Positions 25,043 to 36,300 of a stretch of 64,000 nucleotides of DNA are shown piece after piece. The stretch is taken from NCBI GenBank assembly GCA_036345935.2, contig JADWOT020000001.1:35152211-35216210 (forward strand), given 5' to 3'. The notes under the pieces are model-generated. The model saw nothing but the letters and a program-made list of their open reading frames with translations. It did not search any database and was not told where the DNA came from. The stretch's first letter is position 1, and every line of letters starts with the position of its first letter. The DNA comes from Taenia hydatigena. Taxonomy: Eukaryota > Platyhelminthes > Cestoda > Cyclophyllidea > Taeniidae. The position numbers and the translations under genes were made by a program.

Positions 25043-25465
25043 CTAGAAACTTAGAAGAGCAGTCTGCGATTGAGGATTGTCTAGGCTTTGGAGCATTACT
25101 TTGCACGGTTTTCCTGTCTGATGCATTTTGCCCCGCCTGTGCCGTCTGTAATGAAATAAGTGTTTTTCTTGTTTAATTTTATTTGCATATTTGCTCACGG
25201 CCGATACTACGCGAATAGCATGTACCACCATTTTAACGGCGACTCCTTGTATCAAGTCTTCCAAAAGATGCTGTGAAATTTTAGGACGCCAGAACTCAAT
25301 AATTATTTCTGATGACATGAGACTGTAATTATGCGCATAGCGTCCTAGTATTATTTTGATAAATTTAGCGTTATTTGGAGTAGTTGCAGCTAGTAGGTAA
25401 TATTCTTGACTTTTGGCTTTAAACTTAGAAACATAGTGTTTAGGTGAACCCTCTGACGAATTCAT
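25043..25465 (-). CDS. Hypothetical 140-codon ORF
   Basis: An open frame from an ATG at 25465 encodes about 140 residues. The centre is rich in aliphatic residues (roughly residues 40-95). It is followed by a basic stretch (KHLFHYRRHRRGK). No signal peptide, domain or family was recognised. In 64 kb of six-frame sequence an ORF of this length can arise by chance, and no promoter or poly-A signal was identified. Its 5' end abuts the plus-strand pseudogene copy of the cationic-peptide gene. Treat as possibly spurious. Confidence 0.2.
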   Translation of the reverse strand: MNSSEGSPKHYVSKFKAKSQEYYLLAATTPNNAKFIKIILGRYAHNYSLMSSEIIIEFWRPKISQHLLEDLIQGVAVKMVVHAIRVVSAVSKYANKIKQEKHLFHYRRHRRGKMHQTGKPCKVMLQSLDNPQSQTALLSF

Positions 25466-25489
25466 TTGCACAGCAACGATTTCGGTTAT

Positions 25490-25685
25490 TTAAGCGAGCG
25501 CATTGCTAGACTTGCAGGCACGCAGTGTGGGCGGTGCTCACCATGTCCTGACGCGATCGCCGTAAACATCACCGAACTACAATACCCGATCACAATTGGG
25601 CCTGGTTTCCTCTCTTCCCCTCCTTGCACTCGCTCCTACCTGTACTCAAGCCACTCATTCTGTGATAGCGATGGCTAAGTAGGAA
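25490..25685 (+). pseudogene. Truncated, start-less paralogue of the cationic-peptide gene
   Basis: Plus-strand sequence from the TATTTAAG at about 25487 through 25680 aligns with the minus-strand promoter, leader and signal-peptide region of the gene at 23825-24172. An ungapped 80-nt block starting at ATCGCCGT (about 25554) matches at 53 positions. The gene's ATG aligns with ACC, so the start is lost, and no cationic tail follows. After about 25690 the sequence switches to repeat module E. Orientation is head-to-head with the intact gene, about 1.3 kb away. This implies an older duplicated gene family whose second member was broken by repeat-mediated rearrangement. Confidence 0.55.
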
Positions 25686-25699
25686 CGGACGGATGCTGA

Positions 25700-26060
25700 G
25701 TTTAAAGCACTATGTCAGAAAATCGACTACTGAAAGCTTCTACCAATCAAGCAAACTCACGACGTTATGGGGAATATCAATTTCGTTTTTCCTTACTAGG
25801 CACAGCCTCCTCGCCAGGTTGGAATCCGCCGACAGCACGAAGAGTAGAAATGTCTAACGGAAACCCACATTTTGCACGTTCACCCACCACAGAATTTGGG
25901 TCAAGCTGAATGGACGCACTCAAATTCTTGTGGCGGTCGATTCTCGCCCAGAGTTAATTCGAGCATCTGCACGCAGAGAATGTTGGAAAAGGTGAGCAAG
26001 CAGAAGGAACAAATCGCCACCATCATTATACCAGCTGAATTGGTGATTTCATAGCAGACT
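25700..26060 (+). repeat. Repeat module E, copy 3
   Basis: Aligns with the reverse complement of 13990-13690 and with 50715-50960. Shared blocks include ACCAATCAA(G/A)CAAACTC, CCTGGCCAGGTTG-like sequence and TGGACGCACTCAA. Reading frames are shifted relative to the other copies. Confidence 0.7.
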
Positions 26061-26089
26061 GCTGCCTCAAGAAGTTTATAGATTCGGTG

Positions 26090-26400
26090 AACTTCGTCCT
26101 TACAAGCATCTAGTGAATTTTACCGTCTCATGTCTATGCGTGCACTCCCTGCATGAGCGACATTGTCGGAGGCGTCCTTTCGACCCAAGCGAGCCCTCGT
26201 AATCTTCGCGGTCTTAGGGATATGCCAAACACAGAACAGACCAAAGAGAACAGGAACATCGGAAACTTTTTCGTCTCACTGCTCGTCAGTAAAGAGCTTT
26301 TGTGCTTTCGTTTGCAAGGATCCTGCGTGGTGTCTGTTTTAACAATGCCTCAGGTGACATGCCTCATTGCTTGAAAGAGAATTCTCCAAGTAGCAAAATG
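26090..26400 (+). repeat. Repeat module F, copy
   Basis: Collinear with 38110-38370 and 51950-52185, and inverted at 40830-41075. Shared blocks include CATCTAGTGAATTT, CGACCCAAGCGAG and GACCAAAGAGAACA-like sequence. No product is evident. Confidence 0.65.
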
Positions 26401-26569
26401 AAAGCATTTATTGCAAGACCAAATCGCAAAGTGCATTAAGGAATGCAGATTTTGTATCTCCTCCTTTGCAACGAGCGGAGTGGGAGCAGATAGTGCACAA
26501 TGTCTCGTATAATCCATTTATTTAAGTTTGGCAAACCTGGACAAATGGATCATCGTCTTTTTGTTGATG

Positions 26570-26840
26570 ACAGATGAGGCGGCCACGTCATAGCAATGCT
26601 TATGTTTTGGTAACTTGGCGAGGACACTGTTGGGGGATGAAATAATCGGCGCTGCCTTCTGCAGCACGTACCCAGTCTTGCATTTCAAGTTGTCGTTTTC
26701 GATCCATCGATCGATGTGTCAGGCGCATCGTCGCCAGTTTCATATTTGCGTGATCCACTTGCGATGTTGTCGGAAGAAGAAGGAGTGCTCTACGCTGTAT
26801 TTCTGCTCGCGTACGTGAGCTTTGCACTGCTCAATTGGAG
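26570..26840 (-). repeat. Repeat module P, inverted copy
   Basis: The reverse complement resembles 12640-12870 and 35230-35470 (the TACGTGC...GCAGAAGGC and CCAACAG blocks). It runs into the exon-like membrane module that starts near 26737. Confidence 0.55.
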
Positions 26841-27298
26841 CAGTGCACTGAACCTACTCACATGGTCCTGCATGTGGGCAATTGTTGGATTCGCTGGAAC
26901 CCTTGTCAACTGTAAGTGTGTCCATTTCACTAATCAGTCTGCCACCTTGCAGATATGACAAGGGAGGAGTGTGAGGTGAGGAACGCTATCGGCGCCCAGT
27001 TGGAGTTTAGGCGAGACCCTGTGGACGCCACCACAGAAGATTGCCATCGGCCTCAGTGGATTAGGAGACAACCAGTTTCGCAATATCTCCTCTTCGTGAC
27101 GAGGAGGTTGTACCGGCCACTGAGGCCGTATGTCTAGGCATTGATCCAAGTGAGTCTCACTCCCTTCTCTCCCTCTCCCTCCTCCTCCTCCTCCTCCGCA
27201 TACTGGTCAAGTCACTTTGTAGGAGTTGTATTGCGGTTCTGGCTCAAGACTTACTTCATGCTTTTGTGCTCAATCACTTGGTCTATAATTACTTGCAG
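26737..27298 (+). pseudogene. Exon-like module with two membrane helices and mini-introns, copy 1
   Basis: An open segment (26742-26911) encodes two hydrophobic helices, LYAVFLLAYVSFALLNW and LLTWSCMWAIVGFAGTLV. It is followed by a GTAAGT...TTGCAG interval of 41 nt (26912-26952), a short exon-like block, a second 46-nt interval (27011-27056; GC donor here), and a third donor GTGAGT at 27150 with CAG at 27298. The same borders are seen in the copy at 57707-58156 (-). This copy has a frame disruption just upstream of the helices and a TAG in the frame that is open in copy 2 (ETTSFAISPL...AVCLG). It is most likely a pseudogene fragment of a multi-pass membrane protein I cannot name. Confidence 0.45.
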
Positions 27299-28375
27299 GT
27301 TCAGCTTACGTCTTTAAGCTGACTTGCTTTCAGTGTTTGGGCAGCTAGTAGTAGCATAGGCGATATTGTATCCTTAGACTTCTTAGTTTGTAGGCATTAT
27401 CCGCATCGGCATTTGCTCATTCATTAAGGTGGCAATCAAGAAGTCCAATCACCAGCCTTCTTCTCTTAATCACACGCTTTAAAATAACTAGAACATACAG
27501 GCATTAAGCTGAAGTAGTTGTTACCCCAGCCTACAAATACTAACGGCGTGGTTGACAAAACAGGGCTGCGAGGACAGTGGCACTGGTTGGGACCAATGTG
27601 ACGCTTAAAGTGTTAGAGCATTCTTTGTCATTTATTCGCAAAATTGTCAGTTTAAGTGCAATCAGTGAAAATCTCCCTTATCTTTGCGGACTAAGTATAT
27701 CGGCATGGGCTGAGGAGACGGCGATGCAAATGGAGGTGGATGATTTTCATCATGCGGTGTCTGCTGGAGTGGCAAGAGCTGCCATAGCGTAAAGCAGCTT
27801 TCTGGACGTTTGTCTGTCGGATACTGAAAAGAGAGAGTCCATTTTTATTGTCAGTCGAAAGAGGTTAATGGTTTTGTTACTTTGAAAGCACCATAAGTAA
27901 TCTGGCTGTCCCGTGATCATCCGTCAATGTGGTCGACTTGCATTCTTTTGGTGGTCAATATTGTCAACATTTGTGTGAGGACACCCCATCAGCTATTTAA
28001 GTATCGTTAGTAGTGCTCGCGATTAGCCGATACCTGAATCCCTCGTTGACTAGCAGACGAGAATTTTGATGAGGTAATTAAGTGTTTTCCAAGCACATAA
28101 CCGTCCTGCATCCTAAAACACTGAGTAAGCGCATACGCCGCGTTGAATAACAGATTCGTAAAATTCTTTCTTACTTCCATTCTTTTAGCTCTGACTCAAT
28201 CACCACCGCGATTCGCCAAGTTTTCGCAACAAGACACTGAGTGGGTGGAAGAGGAAGAAAAGAGATGAAAGGATGATGCACGAGTAGCATGTGGATGGAT
28301 GGATGGACGGTCGGTTGGAAGAAGGTCCACGTAAATGCAAAGATAGGCCGGCTATAGAACGCATACTTCGTAAAT
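27299..28375. other. Repeat-derived stretch without genes
   Basis: The 27880-28090 part aligns with the 31387-31500 direct repeat and with the extra segment at 32545-32730. Otherwise no gene or RNA was recognised. A short TGGA microsatellite lies at 28292-28308. Confidence 0.45.
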
Positions 28376-28379
28376 GATT

Positions 28380-28640
28380 GGAATGTTTGGTGAGTACATG
28401 AATGCAGCCGAGATGGATGAGTGCAGATGCTCAACTTTGCTCTGGAGTAGATCTGTCCCCACAAAAGTTGGATGTAGCCAATTATCTAGACCTAAATTCT
28501 CCTGTGAATGGACGTGCACAATATGGATGTTGGCTAAACCGTTCTGTTCCGCATAATTTCAGGGGCATTCAAAATGGCGAGGAGTTTGTTTGGTTGTTAG
28601 CAGCCATCCGTGGTCGATTTCCTAACATGCTGCAATAGGT
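28380..28640 (+). repeat. Module E-related copy
   Basis: The GCAGATGCTCAAxTTxGxxCTGG and GGACGTGCACAATxTGGATG blocks match 32020-32240 in the same orientation, and 13770-13870 in plus-strand reading. Confidence 0.55.
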
Positions 28641-29689
28641 CCAGCGTTCATCCCATCCGACTTAGCCATCGCTTTCGCAGAACGAGTAGCTTGGGTACAG
28701 GTAAACAGCTTTGCCTATTGCTAGTTAATTGAATAACGAGGTAGCTTGATGAGGACGAAGGACGTAAGAGAAGGCCTGGTGCTGTCAATATTTCGAGGAG
28801 GCGGATGCATACACGCACGTAGCTCTGCTGATCAGAATGGCAAGATCAACCACCACACTGCTTTGTCTACTAATAGATGCAGATCACCAGCCGTGTCGCA
28901 TCACTAACCTGTATTCCAGAGAGGCCTTTTGGAATGTTTGCTTGCTCAGTTAGTGCCTATCACCCTCCACTGCTTCCAGTCAGCAAATAAGGAACAGGAT
29001 GCCAATGCACACTGACGTTTTGGAGCAATGGTGTTGTGCGACTTTTATACACCACTTTCATGCTCTCCGCTTTTACCTCCGACTCACCCTTTGATCATAA
29101 TTTATCCTGTCATTGCATAAACTGTCCTTAACTGTTGGACAAGTAGGAAATTGATGAAATTATTCCTCACACTCGTACAGCCAGGTGCAAGACCGAAACC
29201 TTGCATCTCAGTCAATTGGTGCCATGACTTGGCTTGTGGTCAGTAAGGTGTCGAGCACTCTCAAGGCGTGCGTTCACACCTGCTCGTCTTTGAGGGCTTG
29301 GATGCATCACGATTCACTTGACGTCGATTCGGCTAAAGAGATGCATTGGTTTGCATGCGCTATTTCTTCATCGCTTGGAAACCTCGACTGACGGCTGCCA
29401 CCGTTGGCTACCATTTTAAGTACTAGCTACAGCCTGATGAAACACTTTTGGCAGACAGAAGGATTCCAGGCCATTTATTCAGAATGCCAACTCGGAATCA
29501 AAAAGAAGCAATGGGCCTTAGTAAATGTCCTGCCGTTTCTCTTCTCTTGCTATTGCACGAGATGTGCAAGCACCAACCAGCCCATTAATAAATTAAAAGT
29601 CCTAATCGGTACTAATTGTATGCCTGCGCATTGCCCTGACATTTCGCTAGCACCTCACTTTGCTAATGGACAAGTCTTACTAAGCCTAT
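28641..29689. other. No gene seen
   Basis: ORFs of up to about 106 codons lack motifs or supporting signals. The 29190-29390 part resembles 46080-46330 (the GACCTxAACCTTGxxxCTCxGTCAxTTG block), so it is repeat-derived. Confidence 0.4.
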
Positions 29690-30150
29690 TGGTCAGTTGT
29701 TTGCTTGGTTGGTCAATGAGCTAGTTTGTCCTTCAACAACAAATGCCATAGCTGATGTAGAGCTTGATTCCTCTCTATACCTGATCAACTGCGTGACTAG
29801 CCTGCTAGTTAGTTAGTCGCTTAGTAGGTTGGTGAGAGCGTGACAACTCCACTGGACAGTCAAAAGAGGTAGGAGGTGAACTTTCAGTGAACCAGTGTGC
29901 AAGCAGCTGACCTACATGCATCCAACTAATTGAATTGCTGATCTGCAAGTCAACGAGGGAGCCATGAATGGTGCAGCAACAGCTGATTTTAAACAAAATG
30001 GGAAATGATCAGTTGACGTTGGTGATGTCCACTCGAAAGTTGGCAATACTAACTACCCGAAGACCATTTTCGGGCTTTATAAAGGTGAATGTGAGACAAA
30101 TATGTGACCACGCAAAACGAGTCAGGCAAGGAGGCATACTCTCTTTAGCG
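29690..30150 (+). repeat. Repeat module T, diverged copy
   Basis: Collinear with 20390-20770 and 44460-44830 through GATCTGCAAGTCAACG, AAATGGGAAA, CGAAAGTTGGCA and related blocks. It runs into a module M copy at 30160-30260. Confidence 0.65.
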
Positions 30151-30159
30151 TGAGAACAG

Positions 30160-31190
30160 GCTGCCTCTCGTCTAACATGAAGGACTACTTCGTCAAGCAC
30201 ATGTAGTGCAAATGCGCCGCTGTGCCGAAATGGCTTCCGAGTTGGCAACGTTAGCGAATGCTTCGGTGGCAAACTGCCAACTCAGTATCAAAAGCAGGGG
30301 TGGAGGACCTTGGCAAATCTTCCGCTTTTCCTTTACCTCCCTTCCCTTCCACGATGTTACGATGTCACGATTCAACAAGATATTTTCGCCTCATCAAGTC
30401 CTAGGTTTTGTCAACTACCTGAGGGGAATCAGGTAGAAGGTAATGGTGGAAACATTGGTGGTTCGCAAGATCATCATTCAGTAAGAAGTGACAAACGGTG
30501 GCAGTACCTGCAGCCACAGTCACGAACTCCTGTTCCGCTGGTCAATGAGTCAGCTGTAGTATCAACTGATGGCAAGTACAAATGTCGATAGCAATGTGTC
30601 CTTACATCGAAGGCGCTTAGCAATCAGGCTCAAGTAACCTCAGGCGGCACATCCAGTGGTGTTTGTCCTCGACAATGCTCCACCAATACCAAACCCCGTC
30701 CAGTCAACTATTTATCCTCTCATGCAGATGGATTCAATTCGCGAATGAGTGAGATTACTTGATGTATTCCCAGACCTATGCCAACCCTTGCACACTCTGA
30801 CACTATTATAACAAATGTAAAAATAAGAGCAATTTTGAGATTTTATGGTTTGCGAATTAACAAGGAGAGAGGAAACGGAAAAAAAAGAAAACAAAAACCT
30901 GTTTTCTTGTTACAGCATCTAGCACGTGAGTGAAGAGCGCTATGCGTCTACTGTGGACAGTCTGCGATGGCAGTAACATCAAAGGGCAGTTCTCGCCTGT
31001 GGTTCTAGCAATCAACTGATGCTATTCCTAGATTACTTGGTGCTGAAGCAGTAGCTTGAGAGTGATTTGGGTGCTGTTTGGGTTGAATAGGATGCGATCT
31101 GAACAGATGACTGGCCCGTTGATAGGCAGACCAATGGCTCAACAGTAAGTAGTAATGCCTCCACTTAAGTGTCAATTGTAAATGTCACTT
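30160..31190. other. Repeat remnants, no gene
   Basis: A module M remnant lies at 30160-30260. The GCAGCCACAGTCACGAACTCCTG block near 30510 resembles the inverted segment at 6750-6845. No ORF is credible. Confidence 0.4.
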
Positions 31191-31196
31191 GGCGCA

Positions 31197-31608
31197 CTAG
31201 ATCCAGTGTGCTCGTTAGCCGATGACCTAGCTGTTAGGCAGTTCGTAGGTTGGGAAAATCGCCTTCGACGGAGGTTAGGATTAGACGCATTGTTCTCAAC
31301 AACAGTCAACCACCAACCACAGTCCTGGTCAAAGTCTTACTCCTCACAGCGGACGCAGCACATTTGACGTGCCAACTGGGATTTGAGTCACGCTAAAGGC
31401 ATCATAAGTAGTCTGGCTATCCCGTAGTCATTATTCCATGCGGTCGGTGTGCAGGCTTTCGGTGGTTAACAGTGTCAACCTTTGTTCAGGGGCATCACAT
31501 TAGCCATAGCAGCCATTCAGCTGCCACATTCTCTCTACTTAACTACTCCAACGTACCATTCCATCCATTAGCCCTTTCAAGTAACCTGCCCGATTGTATT
31601 CCTCGTTG
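31197..31608 (+). repeat. Direct repeat D1
   Basis: Nearly identical to 32234-32831 but lacking a 186-nt internal segment. The two copies are the most similar direct repeats noticed in the window, so the duplication is recent relative to the palindromes. Confidence 0.85.
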
Positions 31609-32233
31609 TGCTTTGGATTTAACAGCCCATGTCTAACATGTCCAATGAAAGAAACTAAAGGTAACAATTCCCTGCCTGCTGAATCCGCTAGAGGCAGCAA
31701 CACATATGAACGAGGTTGCTGTCCATAAGAAAAGCAAGATGGAAGCAGAGAAGACGATGGCGTCTATGAGTGAGGATGCGGTGTACCTGGGAATTGTCAC
31801 TGATGTGAGTATTTAGCTCTACTGTAACAAAGGATTTAAGGTCAGAGCTGGGAGGAATCGACTGCTGACAAATGTTACGCACTAACTTCTGACTTAATTA
31901 AGTCTACATCGCAGCTGCAGTGCAAGATTTCATTTATCAGGTTTTCAATCCGCTCGGTGAATAGACGACGACGCCTCGTTCCTGCCGCTTGGTCACCTTT
32001 CTTGACAACATTTGCATGCAGATGCTCAAATTCTATCTGGATCAGTTTTAACTTCTACAAAATAAGGATGTGGCTAATTAGTTAGACCCAACCTCTCCTG
32101 TGGATGGACGCGCACAATGTGGGTGGTGGTTAGACCTTTCCGCTCTGTCTGCTGCCCGAGGACTTCGATTCGGCGAGGTGGTTGTGCTTAGCGTGTGCAA
32201 GTGGCAGCTTCACGTGGTCAGTTTTCTAATAGG

Positions 32234-32831
32234 CTAGGTCCAGTGTGCTCGTTAGTCAATGACCTAGCTGTTAGGTAGTTCGCAGGTTGGGAAAATTGCC
32301 TGCAACGGAGGTTAGGATTAGACGCATTGTTCTCAACAACAGTCAACCACCAATCACAGTCTTGGTCAAAATCTCACCCCTCACAGCGGGCGCAGCACAT
32401 TTGACGTGCCAACTGGCATTTGAGTCACGCTAAAGGCATCATAAGTAGTCTGGCTATCCCGTAGTCATTATTCCATGCGGTCGGTGTGCAGGCTCTCGGT
32501 GGTTAACAGTGTCAACCTTTGTTCAGGGCCATCACATTAGCCATGTAGACATTGCTATCAGTACTTGCAATTAGGCGAAATTAAATCCCTCCTTGACTAG
32601 CACACGAGCGTTTCGATGAGGTGGTCATGTGTCCGACTAACTGACTACTAGGTGTGATTGCAGCTACGAATCAAAGACTTTGCACCACCCTCGGTTTTTC
32701 ATTTTGATGTGAAAACAGACGTCTAGCCATAGTAGCCATTCAGCTGCCACATTCCCTCTCCTTAACTACTCCAACGTACCATTCCATCCATTAGCCCTTT
32801 CAAGTAACCTGCCCGATTGTATTCCTCGTTG
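32234..32831 (+). repeat. Direct repeat D2, with extra 186-nt segment
   Basis: Matches D1 in two parts (32234-32544 and 32731-32831). The additional segment 32545-32730 is bracketed by TAGCCAT, which occurs once at the matching site in D1. Related sequence near 27990-28090 contains the extra segment in context, so D1 has probably lost it by recombination between the short repeats. Confidence 0.8.
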
Positions 32832-33320
32832 CACTTATCCAAAGCGAACACACTTAATTCTCTCTCTATCCACCATATTTAGCATCAAGCAGTTCGAGAG
32901 GTGTGTCATCTGTTGCTTAACACTCATTTGGCCATATTAACCACCAGACGCCTGTGTTACTATGCCACTGAAATCCTCAAAACTTGGGTTGAGTCGATCG
33001 ATTCAGGCAGAACTGTCATCTCTGCTGCAGTAGCTATGACTATGGCACATCCATTTGGCGTGTCAAATGGTTAACGATAGTTGGTGAGGGTAAGAGAGGC
33101 TACGCCTTAAGTTAATCAGCAATCTATCAAATAGAGGAAGTAATGCCATACGGAGCATTTACGGAATCGGATTGAAGCCAAAGGAGAGGTTGTGTCCCAC
33201 GGGAATTCCAGCAATGCTATCCTCTGCACTGCAGATTGCTCCGCTCCACAACCTACTTAATAGCCAGATCGCTAGCTATTAAACAACCCGAACCATTTTA
33301 GCGAGTGCAGGCAGCGAGCG
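32831..33320 (+). repeat. Third copy of palindrome I arm sequence
   Basis: Collinear with 15509-16020 (shared CTTATCCAAAxCGAACACAC, AGGTGTGTCATCTGTTGCTT and CAGGCAGCGAGCGCTCT). It ends exactly where the palindrome II left arm begins. Confidence 0.85.
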
Positions 33321-36300
33321 CTCTGAGACTCTGGCATATGCTTCGAACTAAAGGAGGTTACCCTCAAACAGTCGCGTCCTTGCATTCTCAGCCAGTTCTA
33401 CTGAAGACTAAAGTGCAAAGTGGAATCTAATGTCAAACATCCGGAAAATCCATCTTGAAATCCTGGCAAATGAGAGGGGAGTGAACGTTACTAGCACATC
33501 CGAACAGAAACTTCCTTCTTCATTAACCAATGTCATAATGTAGCGATTTGGACCAGTGAGACGTCAGAGACTCCCGCGATATGCCTTTCTGCCAACTCAT
33601 TTTACGCAGTCACATATTCATCCCACGTGCTTCCTTAAGAAGTTCAGATACAGTCTTTAAGAAGTCACCATTGCCAACTTTCGTGTGTGCATCACTAATG
33701 TCAATTAGTCACTTCCCATTTTGCTTTTAAACGTTTATTACTGCACCGTTCAGAGTACCCCGTTGACTTGCAGATCTGTGGTTCAATGAGCTGGTCGAGT
33801 CGATAACAAACTGACTGTAGGGCGTGGCTATGGCTCTGGGTTAACCAGCAGTAACTCAGCGCCTTGATTCACTGACGGCTGACCACTTGCCTCTTTTGCC
33901 TATTTAACAAACTTGCCATGCTCTCAGCAAGCTTCCAGCCAACCAGCTAGCCACGGTGGCAACCAAGTGAGAAAGGAAGCGAATTTTTTTTAATTAGCTA
34001 CTGCACAAATTGTTGACTCACTGACTGACTGATCCATCAACTAAATGACCCTCCAACTGACGAAAAGTCCCAAAGAGCCTTATTTCTTGGCATGGGTTGA
34101 TGATTTCGATAAGTGAATAGCAATTGACAACTTAGATGGACAACGCTCTCTACCAAAGTTCGTTGAGGTTTCACACAGCCTGTCATTCTGTCGCACAAAT
34201 TGTTGAGTGCGCGACTGGCCAAAGCAGCAAACAAACTGAAAATCCGCCTAACCAACAGCTAGCGACTGTGTTACTTGGTCAATGTTCTCTGGAGTGCGTC
34301 AAAACCGTCAGTGAAATTTGAGAACTGGAGATTTGTTTACCTTACCACCCAACGGTGACGAAGTTGCATACCATGAATCTCCTCAATTCGACTTATACGT
34401 CAAATGCAAATGTGGCTTATTGTAGCCCATGGAATTGCTTGACATAGAGACGAACCCAATGTAAGCTATTGTATCCTCTCCTTGTCTCAAGGCGTCTGTC
34501 TTAATCACTTGATACGCCCTGTTAGGTAAGTCGTTCCCAGTGAAGACCAACTACCTTTGGGATGGGGTCTTCAGTGTTGCATTTTCTGACTAGTTTCCAA
34601 TGATATAAAATGTCATTCACCTTGTCGACACCCGAGAGTTTAGTGCTGAATTGACTGCGGGTAGCCGGATTGCTGAGAGGTCGACTGTTACAAATAATAA
34701 GACCAGGCACTACCTCAACAACTAATTAAATGTAGAGGTGCAATCCTTCAAAGGTTGTTGGCGGATTGAGATACCGCTGGGAGAATTTAGTCAATCTGAG
34801 GTAGTCATCCTTCTGTGTCTATGTCTATGCCTATGCTGGCTAGGCATCCACCTTTGTCTGTTTTATCACAGACGTCATTCCGACGATTCCATGCGAGGTC
34901 TGAAGTCATCGAATGCGAGGGCATTTGGCTAGTGGAAGAGGTAGACGATGGTTCGATGCTAAGAAGTAAAGTAAACTTAAGAGGAGACAAATGTTGTGCA
35001 TTTTGGTGATTCTAGTGGATTATCCGCATCAACTGCTGATTCCTTTTCCTACTCACTCGATTAATCCCGACCACCTCCTACAGGTGACTATGGTGTCTTC
35101 CACATCCACTTACCTTATCCACGTAAAACACCTCTGCTCATCCCATTCCCCTGTAAGCAAAGCTTCCCAAAATGGGTAGTGGAAACTAGCACTTGAAGTA
35201 GGCGGAACTTTATTTGAATCATACCACTATGTTGGGGTGAAAGAGGATGAGAGGTCAGGAGCACGAGCAATCAAACATTATAGTGACAGAAGGAAGCCAG
35301 TATCGAAGTTAATTTAAATTGACAGCAGCACCTCTAATGTCATTATGTTACCAGGTAGCAGCAGTTCACCAGTGCGCAGCCTCGATATGTGCAGAAGAAT
35401 GTTACGCAGACCATTTCGTCCTCCAATAGCATCTTCGCAAACTCACCAAAGCATGGGCATTGCGGCGATGTGACTGCCTTGTCTCTCATAGACGCGAAGA
35501 CGAGGATTTGGAAATGATTTGCGTGCGGAACAGCGCCTAATCATCCGAGCGTGCCAGATGCAAGCATTGGATTCTATGAGACCATGTGTACTAACTGTTC
35601 ACACTCTGCTTTTTCCAAGGATGAGAAGGTGAAGGAGGAGAGACGAATCTCACAACCTTTGGACGCTTCGTAATGCGCTCTTGTAATTAATGCTTCCATT
35701 TTACTACTTGGAGAATTGGCTTTCAAGTAATGTGGTCTATGCCAGATTTCAATCAGCGATCGTTGAAGTTGCCGTCTGTTAGTAATGTTCGTAACGAACC
35801 AACTGTTGGGTGTGGCTGTAGCTGTGAGTGATCCAGTTCACCAGTTTCTCTCATTTGGCAATTGAGTGCGCAGGTTATAATGGGAGAAAGTCAAATGTCA
35901 ATTAGTCATAGCTCTAGTTGTTGACCAATCAGTAGATCAGTAACCATCCTACCAACATAGACAATGCCACCAAAATTAAGAACCTCAGAAGCAGTTGCAA
36001 ACGTTTACTTTATTTAAAATTAGTTTACTTCCCGCTGATTAACTAGCCGTCTAAGAGGAACATGACCAAAATGATCTTGCATTTAGAGAGGATCGTCACA
36101 TGCTCAAAGTGAGGTGGAGGAAGATACCGCCGATGAGCCTAATTCTTGCACGAATGACATCCTATTTCAAACAAGTGCGCATTCTTGCACACCTACAACA
36201 GTTGACTTGCTGAAGGAGCAAGGAAAAGAAGGAGGATTGAGTGCAATTTCGGTTGACTAAGATGCCACCTTGAGTTCAGTGAGAAGGTTGTGTGCTTCGG

